Under the pieces are notes generated by a model, which was given only the letters and a program-made list of their open reading frames with translations, did no database searches and was not told the DNA's origin. 64,000 nucleotides of DNA from Symbiodinium sp. CCMP2592 (taxonomy: Eukaryota > Sar > Dinophyceae > Suessiales > Symbiodiniaceae), in assembly GCA_905221615.1 (NCBI GenBank), contig CAJNDT010003402.1, positions 238,750 through 302,749 of the forward strand, in the 5' to 3' direction. The translations under genes were made by a program, and so were the position numbers. Within the stretch, counting starts at the first letter, position 1; each line of letters starts with the position of its first letter. Of this stretch, positions 43,301-51,838 are shown piece by piece.

Positions 43301-44590
43301 TAGGGTTTGGGGAAGAAGAGCAGTCCGAACCGTATCTCGGAGGGTCGGCTTGTCTTCGCTTGCATGAGGTGGGGGCCTTCATGCTTAAAATGGGGGCTTA
43401 GGGGGCATGATGTAGCAAATTTCGGGGGCTTTAGGGGGCATGATAGAGCAAATTTTCCGGGACTAGTGGACGAGTTATAGGAGAAGAGTTTACTCATAAG
43501 TCGAACCCCTCTATCGCACAACTGCGACCGGTGCCCACGGCAACACGCTGTGCCTAGAAGCTGGCCCGGGTGAAAACAGGAAGAGGTGCATGAGCGCAAG
43601 CTCATCCTATGTTAAGCCCGACCAGAACACAATCAGCAATAGTCCTACTAACTACAAAACATTGCGACAAGAGCGGAAAAATCGGAAGATTCTGCGCCGC
43701 TGCATAACAATATCCGCGTTACATTCGGGAATTATGATAGGTTATGCACCAGGGTCTACATTAGGGCTTAAGAACTTCGGGTATCGGGGGTCCCACCCCG
43801 AAGCTGTTGTTGAAACAAACGAAAATCTAAGCTGCAATCGGCTTAGGTTTTAGGGTTTAGGGCTCAGGGTTTACGGGCTTATGGTCACTAGTTCCTTTTG
43901 TGGTTCATTTTTGGGATCCTAGAGGGTAATCCCAACAAGGGAATACTATGAAGTGTATGGGTATGGCCATTGCTTTAGAAGCTCTCTACCGATTCCGAGA
44001 GCGTAGCTGATCTCTATGCAACCACTTCAAAGTGTTGGACCGAGGTTACCAGCAGTGTTGCTATCCATCAGACTGTTACTGACGCGAATAAACACAAACA
44101 TATGAAGTTTGGCATCCCGCTGCCGAATACGATGCATTACAAATTACACCAAACACTCCCCGAAATGGATGCTATATGAGAGTCTCACAATATCTCATGC
44201 TGCAACTATGAAGGGATTACACCGGAAGACGACGACGAAGTGAACCACCTCGAATCTGCGGTTGGCCACCCGGACTTGAGCTGTGAAGGGGTGAAACGTT
44301 TCGGAAGATCCTGCACCACGCTGGCCTGATTTGAGGCGCAGGGCTTCTTGGGGTTTCGGGTGCAGGGAGTATTCATGATTCTTGCAATAAGCCCCTGACC
44401 TGAACCTGTATATACCCTATTTCACCGAAAGACCCTGAATCATAAAACCCTAAACCCCAAAGACCCAAACAGGCCTAAGCTTCAAACGGGTGGGTCACTC
44501 CCGGGCCCCCCACGCGCCCATTGAAGGTATCTCATATTTCTCAGGGAGGGCTAGTTGGGAGGTTTAGGCAAACCCTAATCCTTGACTACT
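43301..44590. other. No confident gene
   Basis: An 87-codon frame at 43590-43853 and a 101-codon minus frame at 43300-43605 have no known motif. A diverged F-like stretch lies at 43890-43972 (CTAGTTCCTTTT to TGTATGGGTA). Confidence 0.45.
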
Positions 44591-44596
44591 ACGCAA

Positions 44597-44606
44597 ACAA
44601 CAACAA

Positions 44607-44660
<54 letters not shown>

Positions 44661-44684
44661 CAACAGCACCAGCAGCAGCAGCAG

Positions 44685-44738
<54 letters not shown>

Positions 44739-44790
44739 AAACAGCAACAGCAACGGCAACAGCAACAGCAACAACAACTTCTTCTTCTTC
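44597..44790. repeat. Microsatellite (CAG)n / (CAACAG)n
   Basis: About 14 CAG units, then CAACAG hexamers. The Ser/Ala/Gln/Leu-rich frames are repeat artefacts. Confidence 0.96.
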
Positions 44791-44867
44791 GTTATGCTAA
44801 GACCCGGTTAGACTCTTTGTCAAGCCCTCATCGATCGGCTGCACCTATACCTCAGCCATCCTTCGGT

Positions 44868-45080
44868 CAAAGGTGAAAAAGGAGGGACCCTTACTGGGGA
44901 CCCCTACCCATAGGGAAGAGGGTTCCTTTAAAGGGGCCTATAAGGACTACTATAAGGGGCTATATTGAGGGTTTAGGGTTTAGGGTTTAGGATATAATGG
45001 GCTATATATTCGGTACATAATAGCTATATTAAGGGTATATACCTAAGGGTCCTTCTTAAGGGTCCCTCCTTTTACCCTTG
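44868..45080 (-). mobile_element. Family K, copy 3, with internal telomere repeats
   Basis: TCAAAGGTGAAAAAGGAGGG at the left and CCCTCCTTTTACCCTTGGA at the right. The core is interrupted by GGGCCTATAAGG filler and about three TTTAGGG units (44968-44990). TTCGG on both sides may be a 5 bp duplication. Confidence 0.8.
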
Positions 45081-45121
45081 GATTCGGGCCCACCTACGAC
45101 CGTAGCCCCCATATGGTACTA

Positions 45122-45232
45122 CAAGGGCCTGAACAAGTAAACAGATGTTTAAACAGATGTTGGGGGCTCCTTATGATAGTTAGAGTATAGTATCCCCCAA
45201 AGCCTGTATTCTAATTATTAAGGCCCCTGTAT
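45122..45232. mobile_element. Family H with 10 bp flanking repeat
   Basis: AAGGGCCTGAACAAG at the left and CTAATTATTAAGGCCCCTGT at the right. TATGGTACTA lies on both sides (45112-45121, 45233-45242). Confidence 0.8.
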
Positions 45233-45505
45233 TATGGTACTAAAAGTGCAGTAGAAAAATACCATGGGGTTTGGGGTATAGTGTACTATAACAATAACAG
45301 GACCCTTAAGGCCTTTCAGGAATAATGTTGATAATCAATTATTCCGGCTTCTATAGTGCACTCTGCCCCTTCTTTCAAAGCTTGAGGTGTGGGCTTGTTC
45401 AGGGCCCTTGCTATGCAGTAGTCAGTATGGACGTCTTGCTCACGCTTGCGCATGTCTTCCTTGAGAATCTTAAACGTTTCGCCCTCCCAAAACCCCTGAC
45501 CCCTA

Positions 45506-45608
45506 AAGGGAACTCCAGAAAGTTGGAATATGGATTAATGGTGGGATCCCCTATAATTTACCTTAAAGGGGTTACGATAATGATATTCCAACTTTCTGGC
45601 TTCTACTT
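45506..45608 (-). mobile_element. Family E, copy 3 (inverted)
   Basis: AAGGGAACTCCAGAAAGTTGG and CCAACTTTCTGGCTTCTACTT with TA on each side. Near-identical to copy 2. Confidence 0.92.
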
Positions 45609-45710
45609 TAGAGACCACTAACAACTAACCTCCAAGCCAGTCCTAAGCCCCTGAACCCAGATACTCACTGTCCAGACTCCTAGTTAGACCAAATCAAACC
45701 AGGAACTCAT

Positions 45711-45825
45711 CCTACTATTACTATTACTATTACTAGTTCTATTACTATTACTAGTACTATTACTATTACTATGACTATGACTATTACTATTACTATTACC
45801 ATTACTATTACTATTACTATCAAGC
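45711..45825. repeat. Microsatellite (ATTACT)n
   Basis: Hexamer/trimer mix TACTAT with a few CTAG and ATGACT changes. Confidence 0.95.
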
Positions 45826-45978
45826 TCCAAGACGCCCTAAGACCCGGACTAAACCTCATACCCCCAAATGCCCTGAAAGGAAGCCTCAATCCTCAAAACG
45901 AAGCCCCCACCACCGCACAGGCCTCGATAGAAACCCTGGCCTGTCAAGCTCCTGCGCTGCAAACTCCTCTAAACCCTA

Positions 45979-46088
45979 CTTAAAGGATCATGGGACTTAG
46001 TAACTAGGGTTATAACTAGGGTAACTATACTTATAACCCCAATTAAGGTACTTATAACCTTACTTACTAAGTCCCATGATCCTCCAAG
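45979..46088 (+). mobile_element. Family A, copy 6
   Basis: CTTAAAGGATCATGGGACTT and AGTCCCATGATCCTCCAAG with TA on both sides. Close to copy 1 throughout. Confidence 0.92.
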
Positions 46089-46633
46089 TACCTGGGGTTT
46101 AGGGTTTAGGGTTTTAGGGTTTAGGGTTCCCTTTCAGAGCTGGTGAAACACAACAAGTAACACTGCAGAACCCCGTACGACCCAAAACAAAAAAACAGAA
46201 CACCATTGAATGCTCGCAAATCCCGTAAGCCCCAGACACCCTGTTAACCCTTTCAGAACACCCACACTCCGGCCTCAGGTCAGTAGCCCCAATTGGCCAT
46301 CGGCGGTGCCGAACCGAACCTAGAAGGGTCCATGTTTGTGGCTTCGCGTCCCCAAACCATACACCATGTGGCCGGCGCGTTTCTGCATACGACATCGTCA
46401 CTGTGCTGCAAGGTCTGAAAGGATGTTGTTACATTTTCTCAGCTTTGCAATGCTTTATCGGGCTGGTGGGGTTTTGGTGGGGGCTTTACAAGGGTTCTTC
46501 GGGCTACAGGGTTTTAGAAGGTGTCGTAGGCTTTCATAAGGGGTCTTTAGGCATTGTCGGGATGACAGCGGTTGTGTTGGGGATCAGGATTCGGGTTTAG
46601 GGTAAAGGTGTCTCGGGTCTACTCCTTTTATAT

Positions 46634-46734
46634 GGGAATTTCCGAGAATAGGGGACCCTGATATAGTACCCTAAATAGTAGAATCTTTCTTATAAGGATC
46701 CCAAAAAGAGGTACCCTAATTATCGGAAACTCCC
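46634..46734. mobile_element. Palindromic element family B, copy 7
   Basis: GGGAATTTCCGAGAATAGGG and ATTATCGGAAACTCCC, with 4 bp duplication ATAT (46630-46633, 46735-46738). Confidence 0.9.
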
Positions 46735-47087
46735 ATATGGATTAAGCAAGAGAGCAAGAGGTTCTCTTTGCCAGTCATCAGCAGCGTAATCAGGACTTGG
46801 CTCAGCATAGCCACTGCGGATCTACCTACGTTGAGCGGGCTCGAAGATGCTACTCTAAAACCCCCAAACCCAGACCTTCTGCGACATGCAAGCCCGAAAA
46901 CAAACAAAAGGACACCTAGCTCTGTGAGCTCGGTAATCTCTTGGCGACCCACGTGCCCCGAAACCGCCGAACCCTAAACTCCAAACTCGAAGCCCCCATC
47001 AAAAGAAGCTCTAAGCCGCTAGAACACCAAAAAACCCTAACCCCCCCCCCGCCCCAACCCTAAAGCCCATGAGCCCGTACACCCTAC

Positions 47088-47135
47088 AACCCCTACACCC
47101 TAAAACCCTAAACCCTAAACCCTAAACCCCTAGAC
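47088..47135 (-). repeat. Short telomere-like block
   Basis: Five or six CCCTAAA units. A C-run of 10 lies at about 47041-47050. Confidence 0.9.
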
Positions 47136-47165
47136 ACTTAAACCCCCAAACCCCAAAGCCTATGA

Positions 47166-47371
47166 CTAGGATGCCCAGTAACGCAGGAATAAATAGGGCT
47201 CCCTTTTTGGTACTGGGTACCTGTATAAGGAGCCTAGGACTACAACAAGGGAATAAGGGTACTACTGGGCATCCTAGTCCCCCCCTATAGATCCCTTATA
47301 GTACCCTTATAGATCCCTTACAATACCCTTATAGGTCCCTTTAAAGGAACCCCTTCCAGTAACCTAAAGCC
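47166..47371 (+). mobile_element. Family D-long, copy 8
   Basis: D core 47166-47277 with the same TATAGATCCC extension as copy 5 (47278-47365). AAAGCCTATGA precedes it (47155-47165). The matching right copy is split by E copy 4: AAAGCCTA at 47366-47373 and TATGA at 47476-47480. Confidence 0.88.
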
Positions 47372-47373
47372 TA

Positions 47374-47475
47374 AAGTAAAAGCCAGAAAGTTGGAATATG
47401 ATTATCCTAAACCCTTTATGGTAAATTATAGGTATCCTACCCTGAAACCATATTCCAACTTTCTGGAGTTCCCTT
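47374..47475 (+). mobile_element. Family E, copy 4, inserted in a D flanking repeat
   Basis: AAGTAAAAGCCAGAAAGTTGG and CCAACTTTCTGGAGTTCCCT with TA on each side. Removing it with one TA restores AAAGCCTATGA, the flanking repeat of D copy 8. Confidence 0.92.
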
Positions 47476-47563
47476 TATGAGCTCTGAAAGCCACTGACAT
47501 TTTGGAACTCAGCCCCCCGACTGAGCGTGCTGCGCCCCATAGCCGCCTTCGGAACCCGAAGTA

Positions 47564-47683
47564 CTGGGATGATCAGGGGACTTAGTAAGTAAGGCTATAA
47601 GTCCCCTAGTTGGTGTTATAAATACTTATAAGTATAGTTACCTTATTTATAACCCTAGTTACTAAGTCCCATGATCCTTTAAG
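47564..47683 (-). mobile_element. Family A, copy 7
   Basis: CTGGGATGATCAGGGGACTT and AGTCCCATGATCCTTTAAG with TA on each side. The core ATAAGTACTTATAAGTATAG matches the copy at 52850. Confidence 0.88.
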
Positions 47684-47872
47684 TAGGTAGCATTATTTGA
47701 GAGACCCCTTGAAGGGTATCCCTTCTGAACCCCCGAGGGTCCCCTTAATCCTGACTCCCAAAACCTTAACACCTTAAACCCATCTAAACCCTCATAGATC
47801 CCGTGTGGTAACCCTTATAGATCCCTTAATCCTAACTCTTACGAAGTTCGAGCTCCGGGCTTCTTGGGGCTT

Positions 47873-48081
47873 CTTAAAGGATCATGGGACTTAGCAACTA
47901 GGGTTAGATTTTAAAGGGCTCCTTTAAAGGGGATCTATAGGGGTTCTATTATAAGAGGGGCTTTAGGGTCTACTTGAAGGATCATGGGACTTAGTAACCA
48001 GGAATATAATTAGGGTAACTATACTCATAACCCAAGTCAGGTACTTCTGACCTTACTTACTAAGTCCCATGATCCTCCAAG
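47873..48081 (+). mobile_element. Family A composite, copy 8
   Basis: A left end, then filler TTTAAAGGGGATCTATAGG and TTCTATTATAAGAGGGGC, then a complete A (47973-48081). Same arrangement as 57628-57833. Confidence 0.85.
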
Positions 48082-48099
48082 TGCTGCTTTCGGGTTCAT

Positions 48100-48290
48100 G
48101 GGGGTTTTAGGGTTTAGAGTCTAGGGTTTAGGGTAGAGGGGTTTAGGGGTTTAGAGGGTTCGGGTTTGGGGGCTTAGGGCTGATGGGTTTATGGGCTTAG
48201 GGGTTGATGGGTTTAGGTTAAAGGTCCAGGGTTTAGGGCTTGGCGGCTTTGAGGGTTTAGCTTTGGGGTTTAGGGCTTAGTGAAGAAAAA
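48100..48290 (+). repeat. Degenerate telomere-like block
   Basis: TTTAGGG, TTAGAGG, TTGATGGG variants. Confidence 0.8.
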
Positions 48291-48393
48291 TGTAAGAACC
48301 ATAAGCCATCGGAACAAGAAGGCAACAACAGCACAAATTTTGGATCTGGGCCATATCGAAACCCGAGCTGCACCCAACCTTAAACATCTAAGT

Positions 48394-48497
48394 AGGTGAT
48401 TGTCAAAACTAGGGTCCCTTTTTGGGTACCCTAAAAACTAGGTGCCGTACTATAATAACAGGGACCCCAAAAGGGACCATAATCTTGGCAACTACCC
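48394..48497 (-). mobile_element. Palindromic element family G, copy 3 (inverted)
   Basis: AGGTGATTGTCAAAACTAGG and CATAATCTTGGCAACTACCC, with 4 bp duplication AAGT (48390-48393, 48498-48501). Confidence 0.88.
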
Positions 48498-48501
48498 AAG
48501 T

Positions 48502-49109
48502 GGTGATCCCTTCGAACCCAAACCCAGTGCACGCCGAACCTGGGGCAGGGCCCCGCCCCTCCCCGCCCGAATCTCAGGAAACACCGAAATGACTTCGAAC
48601 AAAAGCCCGGCGGAAGCTGAATTCATGGCAACCCTAGGCACGACGATCCGAATAAACATACTGCGACCCTAAAACTGCCCCAAAAATCCGAAAACACGAA
48701 AACAACTCAAGCCCTACACCAAACAACAAAACAAGACCCAAATAATAAAACCCTAAGACCCTTCACCCTCCGCCACGAACTCCTCTGAAGGTCAAGGGTC
48801 GAGTGGGCGCAGGTGCCGGTTATCCGGACAGACAGCACGGACCGAGGAAACTGGGATAAAGGTTTAGCCTTCATGGAAGCATGCACCATGAAAGAGGCTT
48901 GTGCCGACATCAACCCTTCAGCTAGCAGCAATCATCACTCAGGTGCCAGCATCAGGACTTGCACTGTCCTTCTCGTTCAAAACTTTTCTGGAATAGTCAG
49001 GCTGGGTTCGGGCGACCCTGACGACGACGAACAGCTTCTGTAGAAGGTTCTTCAATAACCAAAACAAGCCAAGGGAGAAATGCAGCATTCGACGCGATAT
49101 CACATGTGC
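48502..49109. other. No gene seen downstream of the LRR locus
   Basis: Frames of 74-76 codons on both strands. No recognisable domain and no polyadenylation signal that I would defend. Confidence 0.5.
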
Positions 49110-50867
49110 TCACCACGTGGCTACACTAAAATTCCGCGAAGTAAAAGTTCGCAGACTGCTGGGTAGCTGGATGCCCTCCAAGCTCTGGTTGAAGTCGCGG
49201 CCAAACGTCAAACTCTGCAGGCTGCTGGGTAGTTGGATGCCCTCCAGGCTCTGGTTGAAGCTGTCGCCAAAGGTCAAACTCTGCAGACTGCTGGGTAGTT
49301 GGATGCCCTCCAAGCTCTGGTTGAAGTCGCGGCCAAACGTCAAACTCTGCAGGCTGCTGGGTAGTTGGATGCCCTCCAGGCTCTGGTTGAAGCTGTCGCC
49401 AAAGGTCAAACTCTGCAGACTGCTGGGTAGTTGGATGCCCTCCAAGCTCTGGTTGAAGGCGCGGCCAAACGTCAAACTCTGCAGGCTGCTGGGTAGCTGG
49501 ATGCCCTCCAGGCTCTGGTTGAAGTCGAAGCCAAACGTCAAACTCTGCAGACTGCTGGGTAGTTGGATGCCCTCCAAGCTCTGGTTGAAGGCGCGGCCAA
49601 ACGTCAAACTTTGCAGGCTGCTGGGTAGCTGGATGCCCTCCAGGCTCTGGTTGAAGGCGCGGCCAAACGTCAAACTCTGCAGGCTGCTGGGTAGCTGGAT
49701 GCCCTCCAGGCTCTGGTTGAACCTGTCGCCAAAGGTCAAACTCTGCAGACTGCTGGGTAGTTGGATGCCCTCCAAGCTCTGGTTGAAGTCGCGGCCAAAC
49801 GTCAAACTCTGCAGGCTGCTGGGTAGCTGGATGCCTTCCATGCTCTGGTTGAAGCACATGCCAAACGTCAAAGTCTGCAGGCTGCTGGGTAGTTGGATGC
49901 CCTGCAAGCTCTGGTTGAAGCACATGCCAAACGTCAAAGTCTGCAGGCTGCTGGGTAGTTGGATGCCCTGCAAGCTCTGGTTGAAGTCGAAGCCAAACGT
50001 CAAACTCTGCAGGCTGCTGGGTAGCTGGATGCCCTCCATGCTCTGCTTAAAGCCGTTGCCAAACGTCAAGCTCTGCAGGCTGCCGGGTAGCTGGATGCCC
50101 GCCAAGCTCTGCTTAAAGCCGTTGCCAAACGTCAAGCTCTGCAGGCTGCCGGGTAGCTGGATGCCCGCCAAGCTCTGGTTGAACCTCGCGCCAAAGGTCA
50201 AACTCTGCAGGCTGCTGGGTAGTTGGATGCCCTCCAAGCTCCGGTTGAAGACGTCGCCAAACGTCAAACTCTGCAGGCTGCTGGGTAGCTGGATGCCCTC
50301 CATGCTCTGCTTAAAGCCGTTGCCAAACGTCAAACTCTGCAGGCTGCTGGGTAGTTGGATGCCTACCAAGCTCTGGTTGAAGCCGTCGCCAAAGGTCAAA
50401 CTCTGCAGGCAGCTGGGTAGTTGGATGCCTTCCATCCTCTGGTTAAAGCAGTTGCCAAACGTCAAACTCTGCAGACTGCTGGGTAGTTGGATGCCCTGCA
50501 AGCTCTGATTGAAGCTATGGCAGAACGTCAAACTCTGCAGGCTGCTGGGCAGTTGGATGCCCTGCAAGCTCTGGTTGAACTGGCCAACCAGGAACCCATC
50601 AGCAAACGTCAAACTCTGCAGGCTGCCGGGTAGTTGGATGCCCTGCAAGCTCTGGTTGAAGTCGCGGCCAAACGTCAAACTCTGCAGGCTGCTGGGTAGC
50701 TGGATGCCCTGCAAGCTCTGATTGAAGGCGAAGCCAAACGTCAAACTCTGCAGGCTGCTGGGTAGTTGGATGCCCTGCAAGCTCTGGTTGAAGTCGCGGC
50801 CAAACGTCAAACTCTGCAGGCTGCTGGGTAGTTGGATGCCTGGTTGAGCTCTTGGCTGGAGTACCAT
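49110..50867 (-). CDS. FNIP-type leucine-rich repeat protein (repeat region)
   Basis: This 585-codon frame ends at TGA 49110. It consists of 25 complete 22-residue repeats plus a partial last one. Each unit begins GIQLPSSLQSLTFG and ends FNQSLE or FNQSLQ, with two variable residues between. This matches the FNIP repeat (LTFGxxFNQ), a leucine-rich repeat subclass known from Dictyostelium and common in some protists, which forms solenoids for protein binding. Unit 4 carries a 5-residue insertion. The array ends in a divergent cap (LRTFTSRNFSVATW). There is no signal peptide or membrane span, so a soluble intracellular protein is likely. The ATG at 50867 is probably not the native start: it lies out of frame inside the upstream ubiquitin-like frame, which joins here through an apparent 10 bp deletion. 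The long plus-strand frame across 49117-50508 is its shadow. Partner and process unknown. Confidence 0.88.
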   Translation of the reverse strand: MVLQPRAQPGIQLPSSLQSLTFGRDFNQSLQGIQLPSSLQSLTFGFAFNQSLQGIQLPSSLQSLTFGRDFNQSLQGIQLPGSLQSLTFADGFLVGQFNQSLQGIQLPSSLQSLTFCHSFNQSLQGIQLPSSLQSLTFGNCFNQRMEGIQLPSCLQSLTFGDGFNQSLVGIQLPSSLQSLTFGNGFKQSMEGIQLPSSLQSLTFGDVFNRSLEGIQLPSSLQSLTFGARFNQSLAGIQLPGSLQSLTFGNGFKQSLAGIQLPGSLQSLTFGNGFKQSMEGIQLPSSLQSLTFGFDFNQSLQGIQLPSSLQTLTFGMCFNQSLQGIQLPSSLQTLTFGMCFNQSMEGIQLPSSLQSLTFGRDFNQSLEGIQLPSSLQSLTFGDRFNQSLEGIQLPSSLQSLTFGRAFNQSLEGIQLPSSLQSLTFGRAFNQSLEGIQLPSSLQSLTFGFDFNQSLEGIQLPSSLQSLTFGRAFNQSLEGIQLPSSLQSLTFGDSFNQSLEGIQLPSSLQSLTFGRDFNQSLEGIQLPSSLQSLTFGDSFNQSLEGIQLPSSLQSLTFGRDFNQSLEGIQLPSSLRTFTSRNFSVATW

Positions 50868-51232
50868 GTGAGTGACATCGTCTCGTTCAGAGCAGCTACA
50901 TCAGACAGAGTCTTCTCCTCGAGCAGGCGCTCCCAAAGCATCGCGACACGACCCGCGCCAAGCTGCCGCACCAGGAACCAGATCTCGTCGCACTGGACTT
51001 GATGCAGCAGCAGCTGGCGCTGATCGATGACGCAACCACCCGATGTCAGCGAAAGTAAACCTGCAGGGTGACCAACTCCGGCTGCGATGCGTTGCGCTAC
51101 TTCCCACCCAGTTTCGGTAATGTTGACGTCCAGCTCAAAGCTGGAACCCGCCAGGCAATGAACGCTCACCGTCCGCCTGGCGCTGTCCGGACCGGCCTCT
51201 GCAGGCTGCGGGACGCTCAAAATCTGCTTCAT
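50807..51232 (-). CDS. Ubiquitin-like N-terminal part of the LRR protein
   Basis: From ATG 51232 to TGA 50807. Residues about 20-90 have the pattern of a ubiquitin-like fold: RRTVSVHCLAG (strand pair), a W-containing helix EVAQRIAAGVG, LLSLTSGGCVID and EIWFLVRQLG at the end. About 25 linker residues follow, then MSLTWYSSQELNQ, which reads as a degenerate first FNIP repeat (compare LTFGxxFNQ). After NQ the frame leaves the repeat register and ends within 9 codons. A 10 bp deletion relative to the standard unit accounts for this, so this frame and 49110-50867 were surely one gene of about 700 residues. It may now be a pseudogene, an allele with a sequencing error, or a gene using a splice or restart. 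An 87 bp palindromic element lies 2 bp upstream of the ATG, and a second copy of the start region lies beyond it. Confidence 0.75.
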   Translation of the reverse strand: MKQILSVPQPAEAGPDSARRTVSVHCLAGSSFELDVNITETGWEVAQRIAAGVGHPAGLLSLTSGGCVIDQRQLLLHQVQCDEIWFLVRQLGAGRVAMLWERLLEEKTLSDVAALNETMSLTWYSSQELNQASNYPAACRV

Positions 51233-51339
51233 GCTCAGAGAGCCCAATACCCCTTAATTAAGGAGTATAGCTTAAATAACAATATGAAGCCCCTTATGAT
51301 TTAAGGTATATTGCTTAATTGCTCAAAGTCTGCTTCATG
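51215..51339 (-). mobile_element. C-like palindromic element at the LRR start codon
   Basis: The 87 bp insert 51234-51320 holds CCCTTAATTAAGGAG at one side and AAGGTATATTGCTTAATT at the other, like family C. GCTCAAAATCTGCTTCATG (51215-51233) and GCTCAAAGTCTGCTTCATG (51321-51339) flank it, 18 of 19 identical. On the minus strand both contain an ATG followed by AAGCAG. The upstream ATG opens only a seven-codon frame that stops in the insert. Confidence 0.85.
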
Positions 51340-51396
51340 GCGCCTTCGGGCGCATAGAATCTGCCATGGCTTTGGTGGCGCTTCCTTGAGGCACTA

Positions 51397-51499
51397 CAGG
51401 GAACTCCAGAAAGTTGGAATATGGTTTCAGGGTAGGATACCTTATAATTTACCATAAAGGGTTTAGGATAATCATATTCCAACTTTCTGGCTGCTACCT
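51397..51499 (-). mobile_element. Family E, copy 5 (inverted)
   Basis: CAGGGAACTCCAGAAAGTTGG and CCAACTTTCTGGCTGCTACCT, about 165 bp upstream of the LRR start. TA lies just outside each end. Confidence 0.88.
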
Positions 51500-51629
51500 T
51501 AAGATGAGAAGCACACTTTGTATCACACTTTGTCGCATGCTGCCTTTCCATGATTATAAGCCCGGCTCCACATGACTAGCTTGTGAGGGGCCGTACTCTG
51601 TGCTGGCTCGAACCATGAAGAGCGACATA

Positions 51630-51838
51630 ATATAGAGGCCTGAAAAATTAGATGGGGGTTTGGGCCCATTTTCCATGATTAAAATATAAGGAAGTCCCAA
51701 ATCAAGCCTGCCAGCGGCACAAATCCAAAGCCCTACGGTTGATGATATAAATCCTGCATGACCCATAAAAAGGAATATACCCTAATTCCCATAGTCTAGG
51801 GTCCTTAAGGTGATGCAGGGTAAAATCATCGTCAATCC
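51630..51838. mobile_element. Eroded H-like stretch and palindromic element P
   Basis: 51632-51712 has GAGGCCTGAAAAATTAGA and TGGGTTTGGGCCC-like H motifs. 51736-51836 has GATGATATAAATCCTGCATG and GATGCAGGGTAAAATCATC as inverted ends. Confidence 0.55.

Noticed and set aside
49117..50508. 463-codon plus-strand frame and 265-codon minus frame across the LRR array
   Set aside because: Shadows of the 66 bp repeat unit, whose length keeps alternative frames open. Only the 585-codon minus frame gives the FNIP motif and joins the upstream domain.
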